NCBI RefSeq assembly: GCF_002161285.1
Contig: NZ_NFHH01000034.1
Coordinates: 1 to 37,836, forward strand
Direction of reading: 5' to 3'
Length of the DNA stretch: 37,836 nucleotides
From: Blautia sp. An81
GTDB taxonomy: Bacteria; Bacillota; Clostridia; Lachnospirales; Lachnospiraceae
The position numbers and the translations under genes are program-made. Of this stretch, positions 1 through 7,187 are shown in pieces. Position 1 is the first letter of the stretch. Each line of letters opens with the position of its first letter. A model generated the notes under the pieces. That model did not search any database and had not been told where the DNA came from. It saw only the letters and a program-made list of their open reading frames with translations.

Positions 1-45
1 TGCATTGGCTTATCATCAGTATAAGAGGATGAAGACCTGTATGTA

Positions 46-117
46 ATGGCTTTTTTAATTTGACTAGGATTGGCTATTTTAGCCTGACACTAGATGGTTA
101 TTTTAACCCGACGCTAA
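46..117. repeat. three degenerate 24-bp tandem repeats
   Basis: Three units of exactly 24 bp start at 46, 70 and 94. Each carries a small hairpin core: 48-60 (GGCTTTTTTAATT), 72-84 (GGCTATTTTAGCC) and 96-108 (GGTTATTTTAACC). The second and third cores differ by paired changes (GGCTA/TAGCC versus GGTTA/TAACC), so the stem is kept. Units end in similar GACnCTAG-like sequence. The last unit overlaps the stop codon of the truncated reverse-strand gene at 114-344. Function unknown. Confidence 0.6.
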
Positions 118-344
118 TAACGTATTCCTTCAAAATGATCTTTGTCGTTATGAGAAAGAATGAGTGTGGCCTTTTCATAACCATGCTTATCCATATATGA
201 TATAACTTTGTCGGCATGTGCCTCGTGACCACAATCATATATGAATAGTTTGCTACCTGTATTAATCAAAATGCAATCGCCGTAATTGGTTGTTTCGGAG
301 TTTTCATATTCTTGGGAGCCTAAAATTAAAATTTCCTTCATCAT
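114..344 (-). pseudogene. metallo-beta-lactamase-fold hydrolase, N-terminal fragment
   Basis: The 76 residues match the first part of a metallo-beta-lactamase-fold protein of the ComEC/Rec2-like type. After two beta strands comes the metal-binding segment LSHNDKDHFEGI, a variant of HxHxDH near residues 63-74, and the frame stops four residues later. Family members are normally 250 residues or more, so the later metal ligands are missing and the product cannot be an intact enzyme. A start at 344 is supported by an AGAAAGGA-type ribosome binding site. The gene breaks at the 24-bp tandem repeats, which suggests truncation by recombination. It could instead be a frameshifted full-length gene continuing left of the window. 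Confidence 0.6.
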
Positions 345-440
345 AAATCCTTTCTGACTAGATAGTCTATAATATGTGATATTTGATAAAAAGAACTGGT
401 GTCTTTAAATACTCCTTTCAGCGACTGATTCAGAAAGATA

Positions 441-550
441 TTGAAAAATAAATAGAAATCAAGTATAATAGATATGCGAATATGTATTGACTGATTTCAT
501 GTTAATACCTTTAAGTTCATCCTGCTTGGGTGGACTTTTCTTTTTATCTT
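441..550 (+). ncRNA. candidate small RNA with its own promoter and terminator
   Basis: A strong sigma-A promoter lies in a non-coding gap: TTGAAA at 441-446, a 17-bp spacer and TATAAT at 464-469, so transcription should start near 476. An intrinsic terminator follows: AAGTTCATCC (513-522), loop TGCTT, GGGTGGACTT (528-537), then a T-rich run to about 556. The predicted transcript is only about 70 nt. It holds no convincing ORF; the longest, from 473, is six codons. I infer a small RNA of unknown role between the truncated MBL gene and the XRE gene. Confidence 0.45.
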
Positions 551-631
551 TTTGTGTATTATAACATAGCAAGAAATAAAAATCAAGAAATGTAGTAAAA
601 AAATTAACTGTAAATAAAGAAAGTAAAAAAC

Positions 632-660
632 TTGAAACGAATTAAATGCTGTGATAATAT
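632..660 (+). promoter_or_regulatory. sigma-A promoter of the XRE regulator gene
   Basis: TTGAAA (632-637), 17-bp spacer, TAATAT (655-660). The ribosome binding site AGGTGG (679-684) precedes the ATG at 693. The rest of the 345-692 gap holds only the small-RNA candidate. Confidence 0.55.
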
Positions 661-692
661 GTATACAATAATAATAATAGGTGGTTGTTTTT

Positions 693-1757
693 ATGTCATT
701 GAAAATAAAATTGAGTGAAGCGACAGGTTTGAGATTGAAGGAATTTAGGACACAATATAAAGTAAAGGCAAAAGATGTAGCTGAAATGTTGGGGAAAAGT
801 CCTGCTTATATATCCAAATTGGAAAAAGGGCAAATTCAACAAATTGATAAAATAGAATTTGAAAAGATACTAAATTTTATAGCGAATGATGATGATGGTT
901 ATTATAGATTTTTTGAAGAATTTGCAGAGAGAGCGAATATAAAAGATTTAGAAAATGACTTGGCGTTTCGTAATTTCGATATGCTTGAAAGAAAGATTCC
1001 AGTTAATAATAATCTTATAAATTTTATTAAAGAAATGATGAAAGAACTAGGGATATCTATTCATCAATTAACAAATTATATTAATGAAAATGAAGATTTG
1101 GGTGCTGATATTTCGGAAAAATATGATTTAAATGCTGATGAAGTAAAAAAAAATGTTTGGCATGCAGTAACAGATGCAAATAGTATGCAAAATGTGTTTA
1201 GCTATATCTTTCTAGAATACTCAGAAGATAAAGTTGAAAAGTTATTGTCAGGGAAGAAAAAAAAATGTGAGTATATGCTTGTATATGCAATAATGTATCA
1301 CCTTTTGAAAATGAAATATAAAAAAGAGGGAAAAGAGTACAATGATACATTAATTGAAGAATGCAGTATTGAAGCAGAACAGATATTACTAAACTATAAA
1401 TTTTATTCGCTGACTGTTAAACATCGTTTATTGGCCCAAAGTGAGACAATAGATGAATATAACAATTTGCTAAATGAGTCTGATATTAACAATGCAAAAT
1501 ATGTAATGGATATTATTGAAGTAATCAAATTTTTATCTGAATACGATGTCGAGTATACTAATAAAAAATTAAAGATAATTGCTGAAAATCTAAAAAATAA
1601 TGATACTACCTTTGCATTTGCTTATATGGCCTTATCTTTGCGGGGCTTGAATGATTTACAAACAGGTCTAAAAAAGAAATTTTTAGAAGAAATAAAAGCA
1701 TTAATTGATAAATATTCAAATTTAACAGAAACTGTTGATAATATGGAAAAATATTGA
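693..1757 (+). CDS. XRE-family helix-turn-helix regulator with long helical C-terminal domain
   Basis: The N-terminus (about residues 12-60) is a Cro/C1-type HTH: LKEFRTQYKVKAKDVAEML, then SPAYISKLEKG, the typical recognition-helix pattern. The remaining ~290 residues are Lys/Glu/Asn-rich and helical with no motif I can name; they resemble the TPR-like sensor halves of phage or plasmid regulators. I chose ATG 693 over the upstream in-frame GTG at 681 because AGGTGG at 679-684 is correctly spaced for it. Very AT-rich, unlike the core genes after 9.7 kb, consistent with transferred DNA. It converges on the small HTH gene at 1812-2012 across a shared terminator. Targets are unknown. Confidence 0.75.
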   Translation: MSLKIKLSEATGLRLKEFRTQYKVKAKDVAEMLGKSPAYISKLEKGQIQQIDKIEFEKILNFIANDDDGYYRFFEEFAERANIKDLENDLAFRNFDMLERKIPVNNNLINFIKEMMKELGISIHQLTNYINENEDLGADISEKYDLNADEVKKNVWHAVTDANSMQNVFSYIFLEYSEDKVEKLLSGKKKKCEYMLVYAIMYHLLKMKYKKEGKEYNDTLIEECSIEAEQILLNYKFYSLTVKHRLLAQSETIDEYNNLLNESDINNAKYVMDIIEVIKFLSEYDVEYTNKKLKIIAENLKNNDTTFAFAYMALSLRGLNDLQTGLKKKFLEEIKALIDKYSNLTETVDNMEKY

Positions 1758-1780
1758 TAAAAAGCAGCTCTAAATGATGT

Positions 1781-1820
1781 AAAGCTACTGGATAAAGTAT
1801 TCCAGTAGCTTTTATTTCTT
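1781..1820. terminator. intrinsic terminator between convergent regulator genes
   Basis: Perfect 12-bp stem AAAGCTACTGGA (1781-1792), loop of 8, TCCAGTAGCTTT (1801-1812), then TTTATTTCTT on the plus strand. It lies directly after the XRE gene and overlaps the stop codon of the reverse gene; the reverse T-tract is weaker. Confidence 0.8.
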
Positions 1821-2012
1821 CTCAAATCTTATTACATCATTCGGTTCACAATTCAAAATTTCACAAAGCCTTTCCAGTGTAAACATGGTAATAGACTTAT
1901 TATGTTTTAAATTATTGATCGTCCGGGGATTGATACCATACTTATGAATCAGTGTATAGGTGGAGACATCCCGTTGGCGCATGGTTTCCCACAATGGAGA
2001 ATAGTTTATCAT
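1812..2012 (-). CDS. small Cro/C1-type helix-turn-helix regulator (YozG/HTH_26-like)
   Basis: A 66-residue protein that is almost entirely one HTH domain: LWETMRQRDVSTYTLIHKYG, then INPRTINNLKHNKSITM with the recognition helix, then LERLCEILNCEPNDVIRF. This layout is typical of the small HTH_26/YozG-type regulators of Firmicute chromosomes and mobile elements. The start at 2012 follows a GGGAAGTGAG ribosome binding site. It is divergent from the orphan gene at 2120, whose promoter lies in the shared 107-bp gap, so it may control that gene and itself. This is inference from layout. Confidence 0.8.
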   Translation of the reverse strand: MINYSPLWETMRQRDVSTYTLIHKYGINPRTINNLKHNKSITMFTLERLCEILNCEPNDVIRFEKK

Positions 2013-2050
2013 TTCTGCTCACTTCCCAGTTTGTAATATAATCATTATCA

Positions 2051-2094
2051 TGGTAAAAATAATGGTTTACTATACTGAAAAATGTATCTATAAT
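2051..2094 (+). promoter_or_regulatory. promoter of the 2120 gene with possible operator
   Basis: TTTACT (2066-2071), 17-bp spacer, TATAAT (2089-2094). GTAAA near 2053 and TTTAC at 2066 form a short inverted repeat around the -35 box, and ATGGTnnA occurs twice. This would suit an operator for the divergent HTH protein, but no binding site is proven. Confidence 0.5.
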
Positions 2095-2119
2095 AGAGGC
2101 ATATGGAGGGAGAACTGGG

Positions 2120-2473
2120 ATGAAAAAATATGATGAACTATCAGAAAAAGAAAAACGTAATTTTGAAGAATTCCTTATCTTAACATTCGAGGTTTCCGAT
2201 GATGAGCTGGCGGCAATCGATAAACAAAAGCCAATGACAATGGAACTTTTTTCTTCATGTCTGGCTAAGTGTACAGAGCGTGGGCTCTATAAACTTTTCG
2301 AAAGCCTGTTGGATGAGTATCCGGATTTAACGGATAAATACGTAAAAGCTATTGATGATGATATAAAAGATGTGATATTGCCGGAAAGAACTCCAGAGGA
2401 GGAAGAAGAAAGCTGGAATCGATTGTGCGACAGAATAAAAAATGAATATGGTGATGATGTAATAAGCGAATAG
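2120..2473 (+). CDS. hypothetical acidic protein
   Basis: 117 residues starting at an ATG preceded by GGAGGGAG. The protein is helical and strongly acidic (ENFEEFLILTFEVSDDE, then a C-terminal EEEEE run), with no signal peptide, membrane segment or recognised domain. It stands alone: its own promoter is at 2066-2094 and two terminators follow it. The divergent small HTH regulator may control it. I do not recognise a family; small acidic proteins in such islands include anti-defence and antitoxin-like proteins, but nothing here shows either. Confidence 0.65.
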   Translation: MKKYDELSEKEKRNFEEFLILTFEVSDDELAAIDKQKPMTMELFSSCLAKCTERGLYKLFESLLDEYPDLTDKYVKAIDDDIKDVILPERTPEEEEESWNRLCDRIKNEYGDDVISE

Positions 2474-2502
2474 CTGCCGGAAAATCTGGTGGCTATTTTT
2501 TA
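2470..2502 (+). terminator. intrinsic terminator
   Basis: ATAGC-n-GCC, 9-nt loop, GGT-n-GCTAT followed by TTTTTT. The stem begins inside the stop codon of the preceding gene. Confidence 0.7.
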
Positions 2503-2530
2503 TAACAGAAATCAATGAATTAAAATCTGG

Positions 2531-2561
2531 CATCCGGTCAAAAAAGACTGGATGTTTTTTT
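2531..2561 (+). terminator. second intrinsic terminator
   Basis: CATCCGGTC (2531-2539), A-rich loop, GACTGGATG, then TTTTTTT. A tandem backup to the terminator at 2470, close to the probable left limit of the recognisable mobile module. Confidence 0.75.
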
Positions 2562-2689
2562 GTGCACTTTATTAAAAACTTAGTCTCCAAACACTGTATA
2601 ATCCTCGAATTTCCTTTCTATAAGTGCGGGGAAATATTTTTTGAAGTAGAAAATTAAAAGATTTTTCGAATCTCCTTGTATTTCTGTCT

Positions 2690-3112
2690 CTGACGATTGG
2701 GTTAAGTGAGGGGATCTTTAAAGAATAAAAAAGATAAGAGCGGATCTGGTTGATAAGAATAAAATTTATTTCTTTTAGCCCCTGTAAAAAAGCCACTCCC
2801 GGTTACGTTAAGTGAGGGGGTAGATATTATAGGGCAAGATCCACCCGTGTTAAGCGGTAATGCCATTCCTGGCAGCCCCCCTAACTTTCAGGTTGAGCTC
2901 TTGATGGGGATTTTCCCAGAGCAAGATCCACCCCGTAATACACTATCGTGTTTTCCTGTGTAGGGCTCTTGCTTGGGATTTCGATTCCCCATACCCTCGA
3001 TGATCTGCCGATTTGGCAGATATTGGCGTCCACTGGAAAGTGGGACGCAGCACAAAAGGAAGATTCCGGCAGGACTGCCGGTTCTCCCATTTGTGATGTT
3101 ACTGAAGTAACA
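2690..3112. other. oriT-like / regulatory region upstream of mobC
   Basis: No convincing gene lies between 2562 and 3135. The region is full of repeats. Direct repeats are GTTAAGTGAGGGG at 2701 and 2807, and GCAAGATCCACCC at 2834 and 2921. A near repeat GCTCTTGnTnGGGATTT occurs at about 2897 and 2965; the second copy also forms an inverted repeat with AGAGCAAGA near 2919. Three palindromes follow before mobC: ATCTGCC/GGCAGAT (3003-3021), CCGGCAG/CTGCCGG (3066-3081) and TGTTACT/AGTAACA (3097-3112), plus an imperfect stem at 3026-3048. Position directly before mobC suggests a transfer origin and relaxosome binding sites. No nic site was identified. Confidence 0.45.
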
Positions 3113-3135
3113 GAAAAGAGAAGAAAGGAGGAGCC

Positions 3136-3522
3136 ATGAGAAAAAAGAGATTAGAACGGGAACTAAATCACCCGCATTTTGTCGGAGTCCGGCTGTCGGA
3201 TATTGAACTGGAACTTCTGGACAGGAAAGCAGAGATCCTAGGGGTGTCCAGATCCGAATGCCTGCGGAAACTTTTGGTGGAAAAGGAGATCGTGCATCGG
3301 GTAGAAGTAGTCGCCGATATGGAAGAACTGCGAAGTCTGGTGGGGGCATATGGAAAGATCGGTGTGAACCTGAATCAGATCGCACGGTACTTCAATACGG
3401 GCGGGGAGCGTTCACTGGCTATGGAAGATGAAATCCGTCGCTGTATCGCGGAATTATTTGCACTCAGGGAAGAAGTGTTGAAGATGGCAGGGGATTTTGA
3501 ACGGGATTATCGGGGCGGTTAA
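3136..3522 (+). CDS. mobC: MobC-like relaxosome accessory protein
   Basis: 128 residues. The N-terminal part (about 12-50) resembles a ribbon-helix-helix DNA-binding fold (HFVGVRLSDIELELLDRKA, then VSRSECLRKLL). Residues 70-90 carry the MobC hallmark GVNLNQIARYFN. MobC proteins help a relaxase bind and melt oriT. The start follows AAAGGAGG. In intact elements mobC is usually followed immediately by a relaxase gene; here the next 200 bp hold only repeats and then replication genes, so the element cannot mobilise itself with what is visible. The palindrome at 3097-3112 just before its ribosome binding site is a candidate autoregulatory site. Confidence 0.8.
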   Translation: MRKKRLERELNHPHFVGVRLSDIELELLDRKAEILGVSRSECLRKLLVEKEIVHRVEVVADMEELRSLVGAYGKIGVNLNQIARYFNTGGERSLAMEDEIRRCIAELFALREEVLKMAGDFERDYRGG

Positions 3523-3549
3523 AGTAGTCCAGATGAATTGTTCCAAAAC

Positions 3550-3677
3550 GATACCGAAACACGACCAAACAGCGTTTTCTGCCGTCAGATAGATAAACCC
3601 CAGGCAAATATATTTGAGGTCAAAAAAGCCTGTCGTAAAGGGCAAAAAATGCAAAAAATGATACCGAAACGCGACCA
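3550..3677 (+). repeat. pair of 18-bp direct repeats, iteron-like
   Basis: GATACCGAAACACGACCA at 3550-3567 and GATACCGAAACGCGACCA at 3660-3677 differ at one base and lie 110 bp apart in the gap between mobC and the replication genes. They fall in different reading frames, so they do not reflect a repeated peptide. They could be binding sites for the RepA_N protein encoded just downstream; this is inference. Confidence 0.5.
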
Positions 3678-3731
3678 TATTTCGCTGTCCTGTACCAGGT
3701 ACTGGCAGGATGGCAGGAAGGAGGAATGTCT

Positions 3732-3941
3732 GTGCCGAGAATGAGCAAGAAAAGAAAACAGGAATTGGACTTTTTTCTCAATGAAAGAGGGCGGGTTGCC
3801 CACAATGACACCTGCCGGAAATGTGTTGGAGACTGCAAGCAGAGTTTCCGGACTGTGATTGTCTGTTGCCCCTGCTATGAATCCAAGCGAAGCCGTCGGC
3901 GGAAGATCAGACAGAAACAAAAGGATGGATGTGAAGAATAA
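3732..3941 (+). CDS. small Cys-rich basic protein of mobile elements
   Basis: About 70 residues with a CRKCVGDC cluster, a later CCPC and a highly basic C-terminus (ESKRSRRRKIRQKQK). This suggests a small zinc- or nucleic-acid-binding protein. Similar short ORFs commonly precede RepA_N genes in Lachnospiraceae integrative elements; the role is unknown. GTG at 3732 is preferred because AAGGAGG (3718-3724) is 7 nt upstream; ATG 3726 would touch the Shine-Dalgarno and ATG 3741 is far from it. It overlaps the start of the next gene by 17 bp, implying co-translation. Confidence 0.6.
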   Translation: MPRMSKKRKQELDFFLNERGRVAHNDTCRKCVGDCKQSFRTVIVCCPCYESKRSRRRKIRQKQKDGCEE

Positions 3942-4671
3942 AGATCAGATGGTATACATGACGGATCAGACCCAGATTCCGGTATATCTTCCTTACCCAC
4001 GGTTTCTGCTGGGGATGGATCTGACTCAGACAGCCAAGGTCCTGTATGCTCTGTTGCTGGATCGGGCGAGTCTTTCCAGGAAGACAGGGTGGAAGGATGA
4101 GGAAGGCCACATTTTTGTGGTTTATCCCATTGCTTATCTGGCTGACGATCTTAGAAAGAGTCACATGACTGTAAAAAAGGCATTGAATGAACTGGAAGAA
4201 GCCGGACTTCTGGTGAGAAAAAAACAGGGATTTTCCAAACCGAATCTGCTGTATATCAAAATCCCGGCAGAGGGAAAGAAAAGTTTCCCTGTGAAGGAAA
4301 GAAAAGTGTCCCTCAAAGGGAAAGAAAATGATACTTATGAGGGAAAGAAACCTGTCCCTGTGATGGATAGAAAAGTATCCCCTAATTACTTAAATAATAG
4401 TTACTTGATATATAGTCAAACAAATAAAGAGAGAGAAGCGCGCTCTGCCTATGGCGAATATCACAATGTGTTTCTCTCCGAAACAGAATATGGAGAATTG
4501 AAACAGGAGATCCGGGAATTAGACAGGCTGATCGAGGAACTGTCCAGTTATATGCGTTCCAGTGGAAAGCAATATGCTGATCATGCTGTTACCTTGAGAA
4601 GATGGGCAGAACGGTCAGCCCCGGTAAAAAACATTCCGGATTATACCTGCAGTGAGGAGGAAAGTCTATGA
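3925..4671 (+). CDS. repA: RepA_N-family replication initiator
   Basis: The N-terminal ~110 residues match the RepA_N domain of Firmicute plasmids and integrative elements: IPVYLPYPRFLLGMDLTQ, KVLYALLLDRASLS, then the winged-helix part MTVKKALNELEEAGLLVRKK. A linker follows with two copies of an EGKKxxPVxxRKVS unit (near residues 115-155), then a helical C-terminus. RepA_N proteins bind iterons and start replication of the excised circle. The exact start is uncertain (ATG 3925 or 3949); ORF sequence upstream of 3925 overlaps the previous gene. The stop overlaps the next start (ATGA), so it is in one operon with the DnaC-like gene. Confidence 0.8.
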   Translation: MDVKNKDQMVYMTDQTQIPVYLPYPRFLLGMDLTQTAKVLYALLLDRASLSRKTGWKDEEGHIFVVYPIAYLADDLRKSHMTVKKALNELEEAGLLVRKKQGFSKPNLLYIKIPAEGKKSFPVKERKVSLKGKENDTYEGKKPVPVMDRKVSPNYLNNSYLIYSQTNKEREARSAYGEYHNVFLSETEYGELKQEIRELDRLIEELSSYMRSSGKQYADHAVTLRRWAERSAPVKNIPDYTCSEEESL

Positions 4672-5522
4672 ATAAGATGGTAGAAGAAACAGTAAAGAAC
4701 ATGATGCGGCCGGGAGAAAGAACCAGGGAGGATTACATCGGAGAAGACGGGCTTCTGTATTGTGGACAATGTCATGAACCGAAGGAGGCTTATTTCGATC
4801 AGGAGAAAATGGGAGTTTTGGGAATAAAAAAACATCCGCGTGAATGTGAGTGCCGGAGACAAAAGAGAAAAGAGGAGGAACAGTACCGAGAACAGCAGCG
4901 TCATGAAGCTGTAGTCAGAGAATTGAAAGAACATTGTTTCTCGGATAGATCCATGAAGGAATGGACATTTAAGAATGATAAGGGACTTTCCGAAAATACC
5001 GTGCTTGCAAAGCTTTATGTGAAAGACTGGGAAACAATGAAGGCGGAAAATACAGGCTACCTCTTCTGGGGAGCAGTGGGAACCGGGAAAAGTTTTCTGG
5101 CGGGCTGTATTGCCAATGCACTGTTGGAACAGGAGATTGCAGTGCGCATGAACAATTTTGCGGAAGTGCTGAATGATCTGTCTGCTAATTTTTCAGAGAA
5201 GAACACATACATAAAAAATCTGTGCAGAGTTCCGCTTTTGATTCTGGATGATTTTGGAATGGAGCGGGGGACAGAGTACGGACTGGAACAGATCTATGCG
5301 GTGATCGACGGCAGATATCGGAGTGGGAAGCCCTTGATAGCGACGACAAATCTGACGTTGCAGGAGTTAAATAATCCGCAGGATACAGCGCATGCCAGGA
5401 TTTATGACCGGTTGCTGGAGATGTGCGTGCCGGTTCAGTTTAAAGGTGAGAGTTTTCGAAAACGTACGGCTCAGGAAAAGCTGGGGCGGATGCAGAAAAG
5501 AATAAAGGAGGAGATGAGGTAA
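4668..5522 (+). CDS. DnaC/DnaI-like helicase loader ATPase
   Basis: 284 residues. An N-terminal zinc-finger-like segment (CGQCHE near residue 30, then CECR near 60) precedes a charged helix and an AAA+ domain with Walker A GAVGTGKS, Walker B LLILDDFG and a sensor-type TTNL. This is the layout of DnaC/DnaI-type loaders carried by plasmids and integrative elements next to RepA_N genes. It probably recruits the host replicative helicase to the origin recognised by the RepA_N protein. It overlaps the upstream gene by 4 bp and abuts the next gene. IstB (IS21) is a relative, but no IS21 transposase is present and the zinc-finger N-terminus favours the loader. Confidence 0.85.
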   Translation: MNKMVEETVKNMMRPGERTREDYIGEDGLLYCGQCHEPKEAYFDQEKMGVLGIKKHPRECECRRQKRKEEEQYREQQRHEAVVRELKEHCFSDRSMKEWTFKNDKGLSENTVLAKLYVKDWETMKAENTGYLFWGAVGTGKSFLAGCIANALLEQEIAVRMNNFAEVLNDLSANFSEKNTYIKNLCRVPLLILDDFGMERGTEYGLEQIYAVIDGRYRSGKPLIATTNLTLQELNNPQDTAHARIYDRLLEMCVPVQFKGESFRKRTAQEKLGRMQKRIKEEMR

Positions 5523-5717
5523 ATGAGACAGACAAAAGAAAGAGAGAGCAGCTGCCGTCTGGCAGTGGATATTGAAGGTCTGGCCGCTATGCTTTCCTGC
5601 GGACAGATGACTGCAAGGAAGATTGCGGAAGATGCGGGAGCCCGGATCACCATCGGCCGCCGGGTATTGTACTCCGTACAGAAAGTGGAGAAATACCTGG
5701 AAGCAATAGCGGAATAG
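5523..5717 (+). CDS. excisionase-like small DNA-binding protein
   Basis: 64 residues with a MerR/HTH_17-like core: LAVDIEGLAAMLSCGQMTARKIAED, then GARITIGRRVLYSVQKVEKYLEAI. This pattern (a helix recognising the att region, then a wing with the RRVLY turn) is typical of excisionase-like proteins encoded just before Tn916-type integrases. It begins directly after the stop of the DnaC-like gene, so it is the last gene of the rep operon. It is expected to direct the integrase towards excision. Confidence 0.7.
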   Translation: MRQTKERESSCRLAVDIEGLAAMLSCGQMTARKIAEDAGARITIGRRVLYSVQKVEKYLEAIAE

Positions 5718-5748
5718 AGGAACACAGATGTGCGTGGGAGTGGTTTTG

Positions 5749-5893
5749 TGCTATACTTTTCATAGACAGGACAAGACCATTCCCCACAACAGGGAGGTGT
5801 GAAGATTACAGAAGAAACAGTTCAGCATGTGCCATTCGCAAAACCGCACTACATACGAATGATGGCTGAACTGTTCCAGAAAGGAATGGTTTT
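5749..5893 (+). promoter_or_regulatory. integrase promoter and folded leader
   Basis: An extended -10 element TGCTATACT lies at 5749-5757. The leader then contains nested inverted repeats: AACAGTTCAGC (5816-5826) with GCTGAACTGTT (5865-5875), CATTCG (5833-5838) with CGAATG (5856-5861), and outside them ACCATTCC (5776-5783) with GGAATGGT (5883-5890). The outer arm covers the weak Shine-Dalgarno of the integrase GTG at 5894, so translation may be limited by this fold. Confidence 0.5.
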
Positions 5894-7105
5894 GTGGCAA
5901 GAAAAGACAATAGAGGAAGAAATCTGAGGACCGGGGAATCCCAACGCAAGGATGGACTCTATATGTACCGGTACAAAGATGAACGGACTGGCAGACGCCT
6001 GGCCGTTTATTCTCCGGATCTGGCTGAACTCAGGAAAAAAGAAAAAGAGATTGAGAAAGACCAGAGCGAAGGAATTATGACCGATACCCAATTCAAGAAT
6101 ATGACTCTCAATGATTTGTTTGAGATCCACATGGATACCAGAAAACTAGCAGAGAGTACACAGGCCAATTACAGAAGGATGTGGAACAGTCTTGTGAGGA
6201 ATGAACTCGGACAGATGAAAGTGGTACAGGTAAGACCATCTCATGTACGCCTGTTTTATTCCCGGCTGAGCAAACAGAAATATTCCCACAGTACCATCAA
6301 GTTTCTCCATAATATGATCTTACCGAGCTTTGAGGTGGCTGTAGATGACGATATCATCCGGAAGAATCCGGCCAAGAGAACGCTGGGAGATTATGGGGAA
6401 CCGGAAAAGAAACGCACCGCCCTGTCCTTTGACCAGCAGAAAAATCTGCTGAACTATGTAAAGAACAGCGAGGTATTCCATATCTATCTGCCGCTTTTGC
6501 AGGTGATGATTGGAACGGGACTCCGCTGTGGAGAACTGATTGGACTCACCTGGAAGGACGTGGATCTGAAGACCAGAACTGTATACGTGAATCATCAGCT
6601 GATCTATAAGAACTATGGAGACGGGTGTGATTTTCATGTGACAATGCCGAAGACAGAAGCCGGGATTCGGGAGATTCCCATGAGCAAAATGGTGGCAAAA
6701 GCCTTTGAGACTCAGAGACGGCTGAATTTTCAGATGGGAATTCCAAGGGATGTGAAAATCGAAGGGCTTTCGAATTTCGTGTTTATGAGCAGGAGTGGAC
6801 GTCCTATGATGCCGACTACCGTGAACTTTATTCTCCGGGATATTGTGAAGGCGTATAATGAGGAAGAAAATGAGCGGGCAAAGCGGGAGAGGAGAAAGCC
6901 GGAAGAGCTGCCGCACATTTCCGCCCACATTCTCAGACATACAGCCTGTACCAGAATGGCAGAGACGGATCTGGATATGAAGGTCGTTCAGTATGTGATG
7001 GGACATGCGAACATCAGTGTCACGATGGAAGTTTATAACCATATCACAGACCGGTCCAGGATTGAAAAAGAGATTGCGAAGATGGATCTGGTTCAAATCA
7101 TGTGA
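5894..7105 (+). CDS. int: tyrosine integrase, Tn916/phage type
   Basis: 403 residues in three parts. Residues 1-60 are an AP2-like arm-binding domain (GLYMYRYKDERTGRR). Residues 65-160 are the SAM-like core-binding domain. Residues 175-400 are the catalytic domain with R211 (GTGLRCGEL), K253 (PKTEAGIRE), the H345-x-x-R348 box (HILRH), H371 (GHANI) and the nucleophile Y381. All catalytic residues are present, so it should be active. It starts at GTG 5894. It is the last gene of the module and is followed by arm-type repeats, so the element's right end lies between 7290 and about 7395. It catalyses integration and, with the excisionase-like protein, excision. Confidence 0.9.
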   Translation: MARKDNRGRNLRTGESQRKDGLYMYRYKDERTGRRLAVYSPDLAELRKKEKEIEKDQSEGIMTDTQFKNMTLNDLFEIHMDTRKLAESTQANYRRMWNSLVRNELGQMKVVQVRPSHVRLFYSRLSKQKYSHSTIKFLHNMILPSFEVAVDDDIIRKNPAKRTLGDYGEPEKKRTALSFDQQKNLLNYVKNSEVFHIYLPLLQVMIGTGLRCGELIGLTWKDVDLKTRTVYVNHQLIYKNYGDGCDFHVTMPKTEAGIREIPMSKMVAKAFETQRRLNFQMGIPRDVKIEGLSNFVFMSRSGRPMMPTTVNFILRDIVKAYNEEENERAKRERRKPEELPHISAHILRHTACTRMAETDLDMKVVQYVMGHANISVTMEVYNHITDRSRIEKEIAKMDLVQIM

Positions 7106-7187
7106 CCGGATTTTCAGTCTTCAAATCAGAGATTTTTGATTGCCTTGGAGTGAAAATCGCAAAAAAAACGGATTTTTCCGCGTTTGA

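Noticed and set aside
46-117. CRISPR array
   Set aside because: Units are contiguous 24-bp tandem copies without spacers, only three, and no cas genes are nearby.
2888-3385. Overlapping ORFs in the region before and opposite mobC
   Set aside because: They run through the repeats and palindromes of the oriT-like region, have low-complexity composition and no family match.
3538-3744. 68-codon ORF between mobC and the Cys-rich gene
   Set aside because: No ribosome binding site or similarity; the segment is better explained by the 18-bp repeats.
6320-7096. 258-codon reverse frame opposite the integrase
   Set aside because: No recognisable domain; shadow of the integrase gene, whose catalytic residues are all in place.
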